Shown here piece after piece: positions 1 to 9,418 of a DNA stretch of 64,000 nucleotides. The position numbers and the translations under genes were made by a program. Positions within the stretch are counted from its first letter, which is position 1. Every line of letters starts with the position of its first letter. A model generated the notes under the pieces. It had not been told where the DNA came from. It made no database searches and worked only from the letters and a program-made list of their open reading frames with translations. The stretch is from Kappaphycus alvarezii (taxonomy: Eukaryota > Rhodophyta > Florideophyceae > Gigartinales > Solieriaceae): NCBI GenBank assembly GCA_002205965.3, contig NADL03000616.1:310001-374000 (forward strand), written 5' to 3'.

Positions 1-620
1 TAGATATCCCAGTTCATTATTGAACCAAATAGCTGAGAACTAGGAGTCTATGAAGTTCGGTAACGGTTTCAGTACCTTTTCGGGAAGCAAAGCATTCTTC
101 AATTCGAATGTGGCGAGCAAGAAGGTGTAAATACAATTCTGCTTTAAGGTCGCAAGCAATGTAACTTTAAGTGTGTATTATCGCACTCCTTTGTTAGACG
201 TCAAGATTTTTTGGAAGAAACTTTTACGTCAATTGTTGGACAACAGTGAGGTTAAACTTGAGGGGCTTTGTTTGTTAAATTCTTGAAGATATATTCGAAT
301 TTTGGGTTGTTTCAGTGTTTGGTTGTCCAGAAATCTTTAGGATAGTTCGAATATGTCTTCCAAGAGTAAAACGCCCAAACCTTTTTGTTATATTTGAGAG
401 ATGATACTGGCTTTTAGCTAAAGAAAAGGCAGTTGCTAATTTCCAAGTGGTAAAGGAGCGAGTAAAATTCACTAGAAGGCTAACTCAAGGGAAGCTAGCA
501 GACAGGCTGTGTTAGAGTTGATAGCAGTTGCTTTGTGTCTTTCCGTTATTATCGCATGGACTTTTCCATATGTTTCCATAGCTTTTGCTGCCAAAATCCT
601 CCCAATTTCGGTCATTAGAG
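1..620. other. no recognised feature
   Basis: Mixed-composition DNA with only short open frames broken by stops. I see no domain, repeat or RNA gene that I can support. Confidence 0.5.
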
Positions 621-629
621 CCTACGCAA

Positions 630-930
630 CCCATCAAGATTGGTTTTTGGTACCGTCACTAGCCAAGTTCAGGCGTGATTTGCAACCAACGTCTGTTACC
701 TTCTGTCCTTGGCAGTTAGTGCTGCATTCAGAGAGATTAATGGCTTGAACTGTCTAGGGCTCTGATTTGAAAGTGCAAGCAGGTTGAATAATTTAACTTC
801 GAAGAGGACGTTGTTTCCTCTGCAGCTTATATTAACTTTAAAGTCTGTTGTTCTAGAATGAAGAAATTCTGGAAACTCCATGACGGAGAGACGAGCGACG
901 TTGGGCAATTCATTTGCAAAAAGGTTCACT
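630..930 (-). pseudogene. weak LINE-like reverse transcriptase C-terminal remnant
   Basis: The minus strand reads a stretch with LNAALTAKDRR followed, after in-frame stops, by TLVANHA and WLVTVP. The same order (LNAAKNAKVRR, then a basic region, then a hydrophobic VP strand) is seen in the much clearer RT tail at 5.88-7.14 kb, so I read this as a heavily decayed relative. It lacks the Arg-Arg-His and GGWHP landmarks of the family. Stops at several codons show it cannot encode a working protein. It could be chance similarity of low-complexity basic sequence, hence low confidence. Confidence 0.35.
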
Positions 931-1480
931 TAGAGATCGCAGTGGATCGACTGCCAGGATGACCAGGCCAGTTTGGCAGGTATCGATCTTAGCCTCGGCG
1001 TAGGGTGCCTCACCATCGAACCTCTGCCACATGTGGAACACAGTACTTTGCCAGATATCAGATCGAATGGCGCTGCCGCCCGCATCGATTATGCTGATTT
1101 CACTGATATGGGGAAAATAAATATGTTTCTGTTCTTGCATAAATCTTTTCCGTGCGGAAAAAGCCTCCCACTTTGATTTTTCTGTTCCGTTCTTTTTCTC
1201 TAAGTTGACGAAATCCATTTGTTCTTTCTTCCTATTTACTTTCATATTCCACCATAAGTATCCACTATCTATCCTCCTTCTTCCTGGTCATTGATTTGGT
1301 CAATATTTTTTCTAGATATTTGCCTGTACAACCCAAAATATCTTAATCAACGATTCTCATCAATAAGTTTATCACAGAAATCTTCTTCCATCAGTATACT
1401 TATCGCTTATTTGCAACAGCAAATTCAATTTCCGCTTATTTTATCAGCAATTAGGTCACAGGTCTAGGATAATTTAAACC
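931..1480. other. AT-rich stretch without a gene
   Basis: Stop-rich in all frames. It lies upstream of the first acidic-protein copy and may be the decayed counterpart of the AT-rich DNA upstream of the other two copies; no promoter element could be assigned. Confidence 0.4.
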
Positions 1481-1599
1481 CATTCGGTGCCGACCAAACT
1501 TCATTCTCGGCTAAACTGCATCAAACCATAAGCCCGTCATCCATTTTGTTAACGTCCCCAACCCAGGTCACCCCTTTACAAGAAATATTACATCACCTC

Positions 1600-2172
1600 G
1601 CCCCTCTGCCTCCAATTCCAAAAATAGTACTTCCCGTCCCATTAATGGCCTCTACCTCGCCGTCCATGGGCCGAAAGATGCCGATGGCTACCTCCAGTGG
1701 CAGACTAAGAAGAAGATTATCGAGTTCGTCCGCCGTCCTTTTATAGAACAAAATGTGTATAGAAGAAGTAGCAGATAAGTGAGGATGTGTATGATTAGTT
1801 CAAAGAGGAAAACGAGGACTCCCTCGAGGAATGGACAGCCCTTGAGGTCGTTTATGAGAAAGCGGAGGAATATAAGGAGGGCGAGGATAGGGTGAAAGAT
1901 AGCGGACGAGGAATCAGGGTAAGAATCAGTTGCCGGGTAAGGGGAAGAAGCGGTGGAATTGGGACGGAAGCTTCCGAACTTTGAAGGCAAGACGGGATCT
2001 AGGAAATGAGTACCAGGTGTCATCGGTAATGGAAGTGGATAAGGATATCATTAGTAGTCTAAATACTTCAGAAGAGGCCATGGGAAGCTGCGAACGGCTC
2101 CAGGGGATATGTTTGGGCTGTATGAATAACATAGATATTTTGCAAGAGCTGTTTGGTTCTGACCTCTAGGAT
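1600..2172 (+). pseudogene. repeated acidic protein family, copy 1 (decayed)
   Basis: Function unknown. Read across two or more frames, the plus strand gives GPKDADGYLQWQTKKKIIEF, then EEWTALEVVYEKAEEYKEGED, then a C-terminal segment ending near DILQELFGSDL with a stop at about 2167-2169. Each block has a counterpart in the copies at 4.9-5.55 kb and 16.3-16.8 kb (GPADV-EYLH-QT, EEWV-P-ELVY, Y-GT-D-LRE--GS-L), in the same order and spacing. That co-linearity is the evidence that this was once coding. No known domain is recognised; the middle is strongly acidic. Stops and frame changes show that it is dead. The hairpin region follows about 120 bases downstream, as in the other copies. Confidence 0.45.
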
Positions 2173-2289
2173 GGTCATCGTTAGGAGTAGATACAGATAT
2201 TTATCATTATAGTATTGTATGGTTAGTCTTTATCAATCATATGATTTGTTTTAGTTCATTTTATTGTATTTACTATCTTCGTTTGAGTC

Positions 2290-2440
2290 TTTAGGGCAAT
2301 CCATAAATTGCATATAAAATAAGTAAACTGCTCCCTTTTGGAGGGATCATGCAAGTTGGAAGATAACTTCAAGTGAGTGGCCAAGTGGCATAGAAGTTGA
2401 AAGTCAGCTTCCGCCCTAAAAAAATTTCTTCAACCCTATT
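2290..2440. repeat. hairpin-bearing repeat downstream of acidic protein, copy 1
   Basis: TATA-like ATATAAAATAAGTAAA is followed by a GCAAGTTGGAAGATAACTTC stem and then a second imperfect stem, GAAGTTGAAAGTCAGCTTC. The equivalent stretch at 5583-5720 is clearly related base for base, with a perfect second stem. Confidence 0.5.
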
Positions 2441-2449
2441 TCCGGGGCA

Positions 2450-2870
2450 TAGATGGTTGATCCGGCCCCTAATATTCTTATTTGTAGCCCCTTGGTCCCC
2501 GTCCCCATTAATCTCTTCTCGTTCCCACAGCCATATTTCAGTAGCACTCTTGTCGCTTGCAACACCTCCTTCTTGGGATGAATGGCTCTGAGATTATCAT
2601 CCTCTGGCGATTTATCCTTTAAATTCATCCACATGGACCCGCTAGTTCTTTCTCACCTCAGAATGAGAATCTTCAAATCCCTTACGAGACTTAACACAAG
2701 CTACGCTGATGAATGGCCAAGGGGTCAGGTGTTTACGACCAGGTTAATCGGTAGTAAAAGGCTGGTCCTCATTCCTAATGCACGTTCGGATAATGGCACC
2801 CCAGTGCGTCCTTACAAATGAAGGAGATGGAATGAACGGTCTTCATCTGAGGCTTGGACCAATACTCTAG
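2450..2870 (-). pseudogene. weak LINE-like RT tail next to acidic-protein copy 1
   Basis: In one minus-strand frame a hydrophobic strand LLLPINLVVNT is followed by (stop)PLGHSSA and a helix-like LSLVRDLKILIL, then further down LQATRVLLKYGCGN. These occupy the places of the PLVTLGGWHP, ANRVATGIAAR and LFARHEARLVQNNA blocks of the clearer copy at 12.4-13.2 kb. The 70-bp MITE at 2871-2940 abuts it, just as its sister copy sits inside the RT at 12.8 kb. The match is loose and several stops interrupt it. Confidence 0.3.
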
Positions 2871-2940
2871 GGGAAAGCTTTGCGTGTCTTACTCTTGGAA
2901 ATTATATTCGATCTATCTTACTGTTTTCCAGAAAACCGCA
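2871..2940. mobile_element. 70-bp MITE-like insertion, copy A
   Basis: This 70-bp block is about three-quarters identical by eye to the block at 12818-12887 (shared GGGAAA, TTTTCCAGA, AACCGCA) and is in the same orientation. Here the flanking duplication is worn down (ATACTC versus GACTCA-type flanks), so the boundaries are inferred from the cleaner sister copy. Confidence 0.5.
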
Positions 2941-3169
2941 ATCGACTCAAAAGGGCACATTTCAGGGTGAGGGCTCTTTTCCGTCAAAGACACGCCGTAT
3001 TGATGACCACGTCCAACGACGCCTGGTTATTGACTGGGCTACCAACTACTTTTAGCTGGTTGAAATGCTCAGTTATTCGTATCGTATATCCTTCAATATT
3101 TTTTGAACGCAAGTTCACAAGACTGAAAACGTTAGCAGTGCTCGCAATAGACCACCTCTATTCAGGCTA

Positions 3170-3990
3170 TCGAAGTCGGACAGGTTTTTATTGTCCGCAG
3201 CTGCACCCTATGGAGCACGGCTCCTCTCCATGCGCACATCCTCCTCCTCCTCTGTTCTCTCTTTGCTTCCTCACCCCCACCGCGGTACGCACATGTCACC
3301 TTTTGCGTGGAAACTCGCTCTGGCTCTCCGTCTCGGCATCGCGCTATTCTCTGGATATAGTCGCTGTGTGCTCTGCTCCCTGCGCTCAGGAGACGTCTCA
3401 CGCGCCTTAGATCCAAGCGTCCAATATGCTTTGACCTGCAAATACGATGACGGCATGACTCGTCGACATCACGTCCTCCGCAACGTTCTCGCCCGCTTCT
3501 TTAACGAAGTTGGGATCGTCGCCCTTGTCTATAATCCGCTGTTCTACTAGGTTCCCAATTCGTCTGTGCATTCGGATTCCCCCACCTTACGAATCGACAT
3601 CTATATTACCGCTGCCAACGGGCTTTACAGTACCGATATCGCCGTAGACGGTACAGTTGCCCACCCCTCCGCTTGCCGCCACGTCTAGCCATGCACAGTT
3701 ACCGCAGGCGCTGTCGCGACACTCGCAAAGCGCGACAAATACAGTCAGTACGGCATTTATTGCGACCAAAACGATGTAGTCCTATTTGTATCTATAGAGC
3801 CTTGTGTGACGAAGGCAAGGGTTCCGTCCGCCACCTTGCTTCCTTCGCTGCTTCCTGTCGCAATGCCTCTCCTCATCAGTAGCTTCGCGACTTCGTTATC
3901 CGTTTTGCGTTTAGTCTCCAAGTGATGCAGGCGAGAGAGGTTTCCACCCGCCGCCCGCATTCGTAGTTAATATCTGCATACCCTCCGCAC
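3170..3990 (+). pseudogene. LINE-like reverse transcriptase, C-terminal region (decayed)
   Basis: Plus-strand reading gives a Cys-containing segment ending ALTCKYDDGMTRRHHVLR, which matches the C-terminal block that many LINE-like RT proteins carry (Cys/His cluster, Gly-Gly, RRH, LRD-LA). In the next frame RIDIYITAANGLYSTDIAVD and VAHPSA correspond to the RPADV...DVTV-HPL strand, and further on AKRDKYSQYG corresponds to the K-KY repeat. Landmarks are therefore in the right order over about 800 bases, but in three frames with stops, so it is dead. The catalytic RT core is not seen upstream. The protein would have helped reverse-transcribe its own RNA; the role of this C-terminal domain is not known to me. 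Orientation is opposite to the other copies in this window. Confidence 0.6.
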
Positions 3991-4740
3991 GCTTATATGT
4001 CATACTGTACAACTTGAAAAGCTTTACCCCACTTGGAACATAGGCTAACTTATTTTTCAATCATTAAAACATCCCAATTTTCCCACTGACGGCCTTCGAC
4101 ATATACGGCTCTGCTGGGTCCAATGACGAACGAGGCCTCTCAGCGTTTGCTGAATGATTCGACCTCCGCAAAGGCAGTATTATTGCCTTCAAACACGATC
4201 TATTCTTCTCGATAAATATTTTTATCATACAACAACGAACCTCTACAGCGATTCAACGACGACAGCCCAACCGTTCCTGGCCTAGGTAGCTTCGTAATCC
4301 CTGTACGATTTCATTTGTCCTATTCCTGATTGGTAAATTCTTCTTTAAAACATGGTTTGCTAATGCTTTTAGTACGAGGTCACTGTAAATCTAGTTTTGA
4401 ATCGAGTGACTGAGTTCTGAGTGTTGATGGGTGTTAAGAGAGAAACTAGGGGTATTATCCTTACGCGCACAAAGTCACTCCCTTTCAAATTTATCTTCTC
4501 ATTCACTTTCCTTTTGTTCCTATCTTTACCTTCTTTTTCTTTTGCGTCACGAATTTGACATTTCTTAATACTCTTTCCCTTTTCTCGCCCCTCTTTTTAT
4601 GAGCTATTACCATCCCATTTGATGGTAGTCCTCTTATTATTCTCCGTTTATTTGATCTTCCTCGCCCCTAAATATCTTTTTCCTTACCCAATATTTCTAC
4701 ACATGATTTCTGCCATAAATAATCTTTTTTTAAGGCGGTT
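3991..4740. other. AT-rich flank, partly shared with 15.2-16.1 kb
   Basis: No gene. Pyrimidine-rich and AT-rich. Pieces such as GAGAAACTA-GGTATT with a following ACGCGCACAAA/TGTGCGCTCAGA recur near 15295-15330, indicating that the repeated unit around acidic-protein copies 2 and 3 includes this upstream DNA. Confidence 0.45.
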
Positions 4741-4759
4741 TTCACTAAATCCCACTACA

Positions 4760-5556
4760 TGACCAATTTTCACCACCATTTTTGATTCAGCGGGCCTGTA
4801 AATCTAAACCGGTTGGCGCTGTTTAAACAAGCCGAACGCTGCCTAAAATTTATCTTCGTCCCTACAACAACAAAATCTCGACAATTCACATCCTCCACTT
4901 GGCAGCCATAGTGCACCGACTCCCTCCTTCTCGCCCCATTGCCAAAACCTGTGACACTCGTTCCATCACTGTCTCTCCTCTACTCCCTTCTGGCCCAGCC
5001 GACGTCGAGGAATACCTCCATCGCCAAACCAGGAAACGCCTGACGGAGCTGGTTGCTCATAACTCGGTGGAGATCGAAGCACAGAAATCGGTAGAGGTGT
5101 ACTCTAGGGAGGAGTGTGGTAAGGCAGGGGAGTGCTGCGAGGAGTGAGTGGCCCCCGAGCTCGTTTACAAGATGGAACAAGGGGGGTCGAGAGCGAGTCC
5201 GAGGAGGAGGCAGGGGAGGAAGTAGAGGAAGACGAGGAGACCGCGGACGAAGAAGTGGGCCTCGAATCGGGCCATATGGGAGGGGAAGGAATGAACTGAT
5301 TGGGTCAGGTAGTCCCATTCATGGGCCCGGTTGGGAGGATTCAGGTGGGCTGTATTCTTCGCAAGAACTGGCGGACAATTGTGGGCCATCCGCGGATATA
5401 TGTGGGAAGTACATGGGCACTGATGATGTCTTAAGGGAATTCCCAGGTTCTGGTCTAGATGATGAATATTTTGAGGATTATATTTATTTAGTTCCTTTCA
5501 AGTATCTTTTGTCAAACTCTTTAGGTCCACATGAAGTCTTTTCCTACTTTTTCTAG
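4760..5556 (+). pseudogene. repeated acidic protein family, copy 2 (best preserved)
   Basis: Unknown function. An open frame from about 4899 encodes PSGPADVEEYLHRQTRKRLT, then a Val/Ala/Glu-rich segment, ending with a stop at 5145-5147. A second frame continues with EEWVAPELVYKMEQ and a charged Arg/Gly-rich stretch. Another frame gives the conserved C-terminus, KYMGTDDVLREFPGSGLDDE, and closes with a stop at about 5556. The upstream 150 bases (TTTTTGATTCAG-GGGCCTG, then a GGCAGCC landmark just before the frame) are shared with copy 3. The frame changes mean either decay, introns or sequence error. I recognise no domain. It may be a gene carried by the repeated unit rather than a host gene, since it travels with the hairpin region and an RT tail. 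Confidence 0.5.
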
Positions 5557-5582
5557 TGGTCCTAGTAATTTTTTCGAGACTT

Positions 5583-5720
5583 TAGTTTGGGAAAAAACTC
5601 TATATAAGCCAAGTAAATTGCTTCCTCCATGAGACGGAAAGCAAGTTGACAGAAAACTTCAGGTCCAGTCCCAAATAGTTAGGAAGTTGAGAGTCAACTT
5701 CAGACCCAAGAGCTTTTTCA
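5583..5720. repeat. hairpin-bearing repeat downstream of acidic protein, copy 2
   Basis: GGGAAAAAACTCTATATAAG gives a strong TATA-like box. It is followed by GCAAGTTGACAGAAAACTTC and then a perfect stem-loop at 5683-5701: GAAGTTGA, loop GAG, TCAACTTC. The same order occurs at 2290-2440 and, more decayed, at 16925-17050. Confidence 0.6.
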
Positions 5721-5879
5721 AGCCAGTCAGTACAATACTCAAAAACGTTCCCCTTTACTAAAGTGAAGGCACATGTTCAAATAGGGATTGAGAGGAGTGG
5801 GTGTGAGATTACAGATTCAGAGGTTAGCAGCGTGGCCACGTCACCCTAGAAAATGGGCCAGATTCTGGCCATCAGGCAG

Positions 5880-7140
5880 GCAGCATGTATAATGATGCCG
5901 CTGCGGCGTGCCTTTTAGTGAGGACCTCTTTAACCTTGACGTAAGTCTCCACTGTCCTTACCGCTACATTCCGTGCGATGCCGCTTAGTAGCGGGTAGGC
6001 ATCTGGGTGCCAACCTCCGACAGTGGAGTTGGGGACGGTAATGAGTTTACTTTTCGCAGAATTTGCGATGAATGACTCTTACCTCCTCACTTTCGCGTTT
6101 TTCGCAGCATTGAGCGAGGTGAACGGGTTTAGGTTGCGAACTCTCCTGCGAGAGGGTGCCAAGAGGTTGACCAAGAAGATGATGACGAAAAAGTCCGTGC
6201 CGCGGGTATGCCCTATTGTGCTAAATTCGGGTCTAGTGCGGTGAAGGCCTTCTCGCGGTTTCATGACTGGGTGTGAGGCTGCTTTTTTCAGATCACTGTC
6301 CAGTACACTGACCTGACGGTCGTGGCGTCGAGTCCTTTCGCCTCCGCGCAAGCAATTGAGGAAGTGGTCGTCGAAACAGTCGAGCATTGCGGGGCAGTTC
6401 CTCTTTGGGCATGGTGTCCGCGGATCGAAAAATGGGGATTTGGCAATAGTACTGTACTGGAGCCACAACGAGAAATTTCTTAGTTCAATATTTTTCTGCA
6501 ATCCGGAGATGAAGCACAGTACACTCATGCTTTCCAACCAGGGAGAGCTATGGGGGCCCGAAAAGCCTTCCTCCCGTTCGCGCCGAGGGGTAGCTCTTCG
6601 TGCACTCTTTCCTGGATTGCATCCGTCAAGGCCTTTTGAGATGTGGTTTTGCTGGGGCAGAAAGCACTGAACGGGAGAATCCTGGACTGCGTGCATGCAA
6701 GGGACCAAGCTCTGTGGGCGTCCAAGGTGTCTTGGCATGTCCAGATCTCTGATGGAAGGGGGCAAAAGGGCTGCGCACAACTTGTTGGACGCCGTGCTGG
6801 AGGAGAGGAAGGCAGCGGCTGTGATGGACTTTGCAGATGTGAATCCCACCCCATACGATGTTTTTTCCGTCGTCAGCTTAACCAGGAGCTGCAGCTCTCG
6901 AAATATGTTAGATTCGAGTACTCCTCAGGCTAGTGTCCGCACGTAGCTCTCCATCATCTCATCCATTTTCGCAGCGCCCTCTGCCGTGTATGATGGTGGC
7001 ACCACGCGTGACAGGTAGCCGATTTTGCAAGCACCGAAACAGTTACGCAGAAGCTGTACAGAGATCTGCGTGTCCTTGAGGTCGATGATGGTGTCAAGGA
7101 ACGACTTTGCAGACTCGTGTAAGCTGTAAAGTACATTTGG
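5880..7140 (-). pseudogene. LINE-like reverse transcriptase, C-terminal half (decayed)
   Basis: This is the clearest RT copy. Going 5' to 3' on the minus strand: CKIGYLSRVVPPS (7028 downwards; the K-Y-RV-PP motif after the RT thumb), ELQLLVKLTTEKTSYGVGF with SITAAAFLSS (the region where related proteins have a G-GLRSA-AFLAS segment), then LDCFDDHFLNCLRGGERTRR followed by HD (Cys/His, Gly-Gly and RRHD block), ASHPVMKPREG, GTDFFVIIFLVNLLAP (the D-F-V-HPL strand), LNAAKNAKVRR, and finally GGWHPDAYPLLSGIARNVA with KVKEVLTKRHA. All of these are family landmarks in the expected order. They are spread over several frames with stops. The polymerase core with YVDD is missing, as expected of a 5'-truncated LINE copy. 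It lies tail to tail with acidic-protein copy 2. Confidence 0.75.
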
Positions 7141-7180
7141 GTAAAATCTGTGGAGCCTTCTGGAGCGTTCAATCCGGCTG

Positions 7181-7209
7181 TGCCTTTACTGTACAGTATA
7201 GTAAAGGCA
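7181..7209. repeat. perfect inverted repeat with GTACAGTA loop
   Basis: TGCCTTTACT, a 9-base loop GTACAGTAT, then AGTAAAGGCA. A further CACTGTACAGTACAGTG palindrome follows directly. Confidence 0.8.
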
Positions 7210-9418
7210 CTGTACAGTACAGTGATGCACACATTTTTGATTTGTTGTATGTATAGTAGGAGAGGAATGAATGTTTATTTTGATAACCCAAGGAAATGAT
7301 CCATATGGATTACGAAACTGTAGAGTCAGAGATGTGGATTTTCATGATTCTTCGGGCTCGATGGGCTGTAATGCATAGAGGCAGCAATCTATGCCACTCG
7401 TCGCAATTATTTGTATAGCGAAGTGGTAAGGGGGGAAATGTGGGGTGCTTACTATTTGAAAGATATGGTCGGTTGTGGCTCGGAACATCCTGCAGGGTGA
7501 CCAGTTGTACCTCTTAATTTTCTCTAAAAAAAGTGGTAAGCGAATTCACAGGAAGATAGCGCACCATGCCGCAGTCGTATTCCAAGGCGATCCTACACGC
7601 TCACAAAAAGGAGCTGTTCAACGTTGCCGATATGCTTGCGCATATTCAATCTTTTGGCCGACGCAGCCACTACCGTACGTCGAGCCAGTCTCTTTTGACA
7701 ACTGTCGTCGGTAACAAGTATGGTGGCTGCTGTCATTTGCCACCGTTTCACAGACTAGTGTGGCAGTGACCAAGCCTCCTGCACGATGGTTCAAGTTTGT
7801 GCTTTTTAGGCTGGACTGCGTCCACAAAAAAGTTGAGAATGTTCGGCACTGAACGCAATCGAACTTGAACACCCAAATAACTGGAACATCCGAAGGTTGC
7901 TTCACAGGAGCTGGCTGTGCATTACTCTAAACGAGGCAATATTGAGCACACTGCAAAAACATGAGAGGAGGTCATTAATGCAGAAAACCCAAAACACGTG
8001 TCTGCGTGTGTTGTACTGTACGTACGCTAAAGTATGTAATGTCTTACCCATTGGCCACGTAAGGGGCGCCACCCCCGCCCTCAGGATGAAAAATTGTAGT
8101 GGCCTTCAAGATATAGTACGACTGAAGGTAAGACCTTGTATCTTCCCCTTGGTAAAAGGCATTCATGGCTGCGTTTCTGGTTTACGACGCTTTGGAGTGC
8201 CGCACAGGAATTGACCCAAATTTCGTATATTGCCACGTCTAAGGCTGTTCAAGCACTAAATTTGGAATTGGCCTTGAAAGCGATAGCTCAGTTATTCAGA
8301 CGATTACGACCGCACATGGTTGCAGTGCATGTCCCTGTGGTTTTCTCTTCCCTGTACTTGCCCTTGAGAGCAAATATCTACATACATAGCTACAAAGGTC
8401 CTTACCCTCCATTAGCAGCAATATTATGCATTGCACAGTACTGTACTGTACTGTACTGTATGAATGTGATCACGTGCTGTTTATACATCTACGTACAGTA
8501 CAGTATGCCTTTTCAAACCCATATAAAGATTGGTTCCCAAATGGTGCTTGTAACTGTATATTTAACTGCTGCACCCGTTCCCATGCAGACTACATACATA
8601 TTTATTACTGTACAGTATTGCCTAAATGAACCCCTTTCCCACGTTACTGTAATTAGAAAGTGTTTGGTAGACTACGTAACATAAGAAAATACAGAATACT
8701 CTGGTTGAGAGATCCTTTCATTGTGACATTACGTACGAGAAAGGGGGCAAAAGCGGCACTGGACCAGATGGCGAAACTAAGCGGTTGCTGAATGTTGGCA
8801 TTAACTAAATGGTATCGTCGGGCGGAGCGGAACGCAATATCTACGGTACGTTCATCGATGACACGTTGCGAACGCCCGCATAGCGCATCAAAGGTATCAA
8901 AAGCAAACGACAGAAGAAGATGCTAATAACTGTTGCATCCCCTTTCTACAAAAGTTTCTAAATCAGCCATACTGCTTGAGCATGTACCCATCCAATCAAC
9001 TCGTGAAAGCCATTATAGATACTCAATGAAGTAAAGTTTCTTCTATTATTACTACTGCAGTTTCCCCAACACTACCTCATGTTAGAGTGATCAATCCAAG
9101 TTTCTCCCAACTCCCGCGAAACATGCTCACCACGCTGCCGATGACATACACGCCAAGAAATTCAGAGCCACCATAATCCCAATCTTATTCTATCCCCTGC
9201 TTGTTTTTCAAAATCAGTCTAGCCTCACAAATTTGATGAACAAGTCGCTAAAACAATGCTCATCGTAATAGCCCCTCCCTCAACAGCACTCAGCTTTCAT
9301 ACCCCCCATGTACTTATGCGGTGTTTCCCGCACCGATCCTTGACAGCTTCTGTCACAACTGACAAGTCCCTTCAAACATTTGCCCTGGATTTATCCATTA
9401 ACGTCACCTTCTTCTGCC
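7210..9418. other. no recognised gene; short TACAGTA-type repeats
   Basis: Open frames up to about 180 codons occur here, but none has a recognisable domain, and the longest runs through the GTACT microsatellite. The last few hundred bases should contain the promoter of the metalloprotease gene; I cannot point to a TATA box with confidence. Confidence 0.4.
8436..8460. repeat. GTACT microsatellite
   Basis: About five tandem copies of ACTGT/GTACT. The same pentamer family (TACAG) forms another array at 50082-50103. Confidence 0.85.

Noticed and set aside
6079-6849. Single 256-codon minus frame as an intact gene
   Set aside because: It contains only part of an RT C-terminus; conserved blocks continue in other frames on both sides, so it is a fragment of a decayed element.
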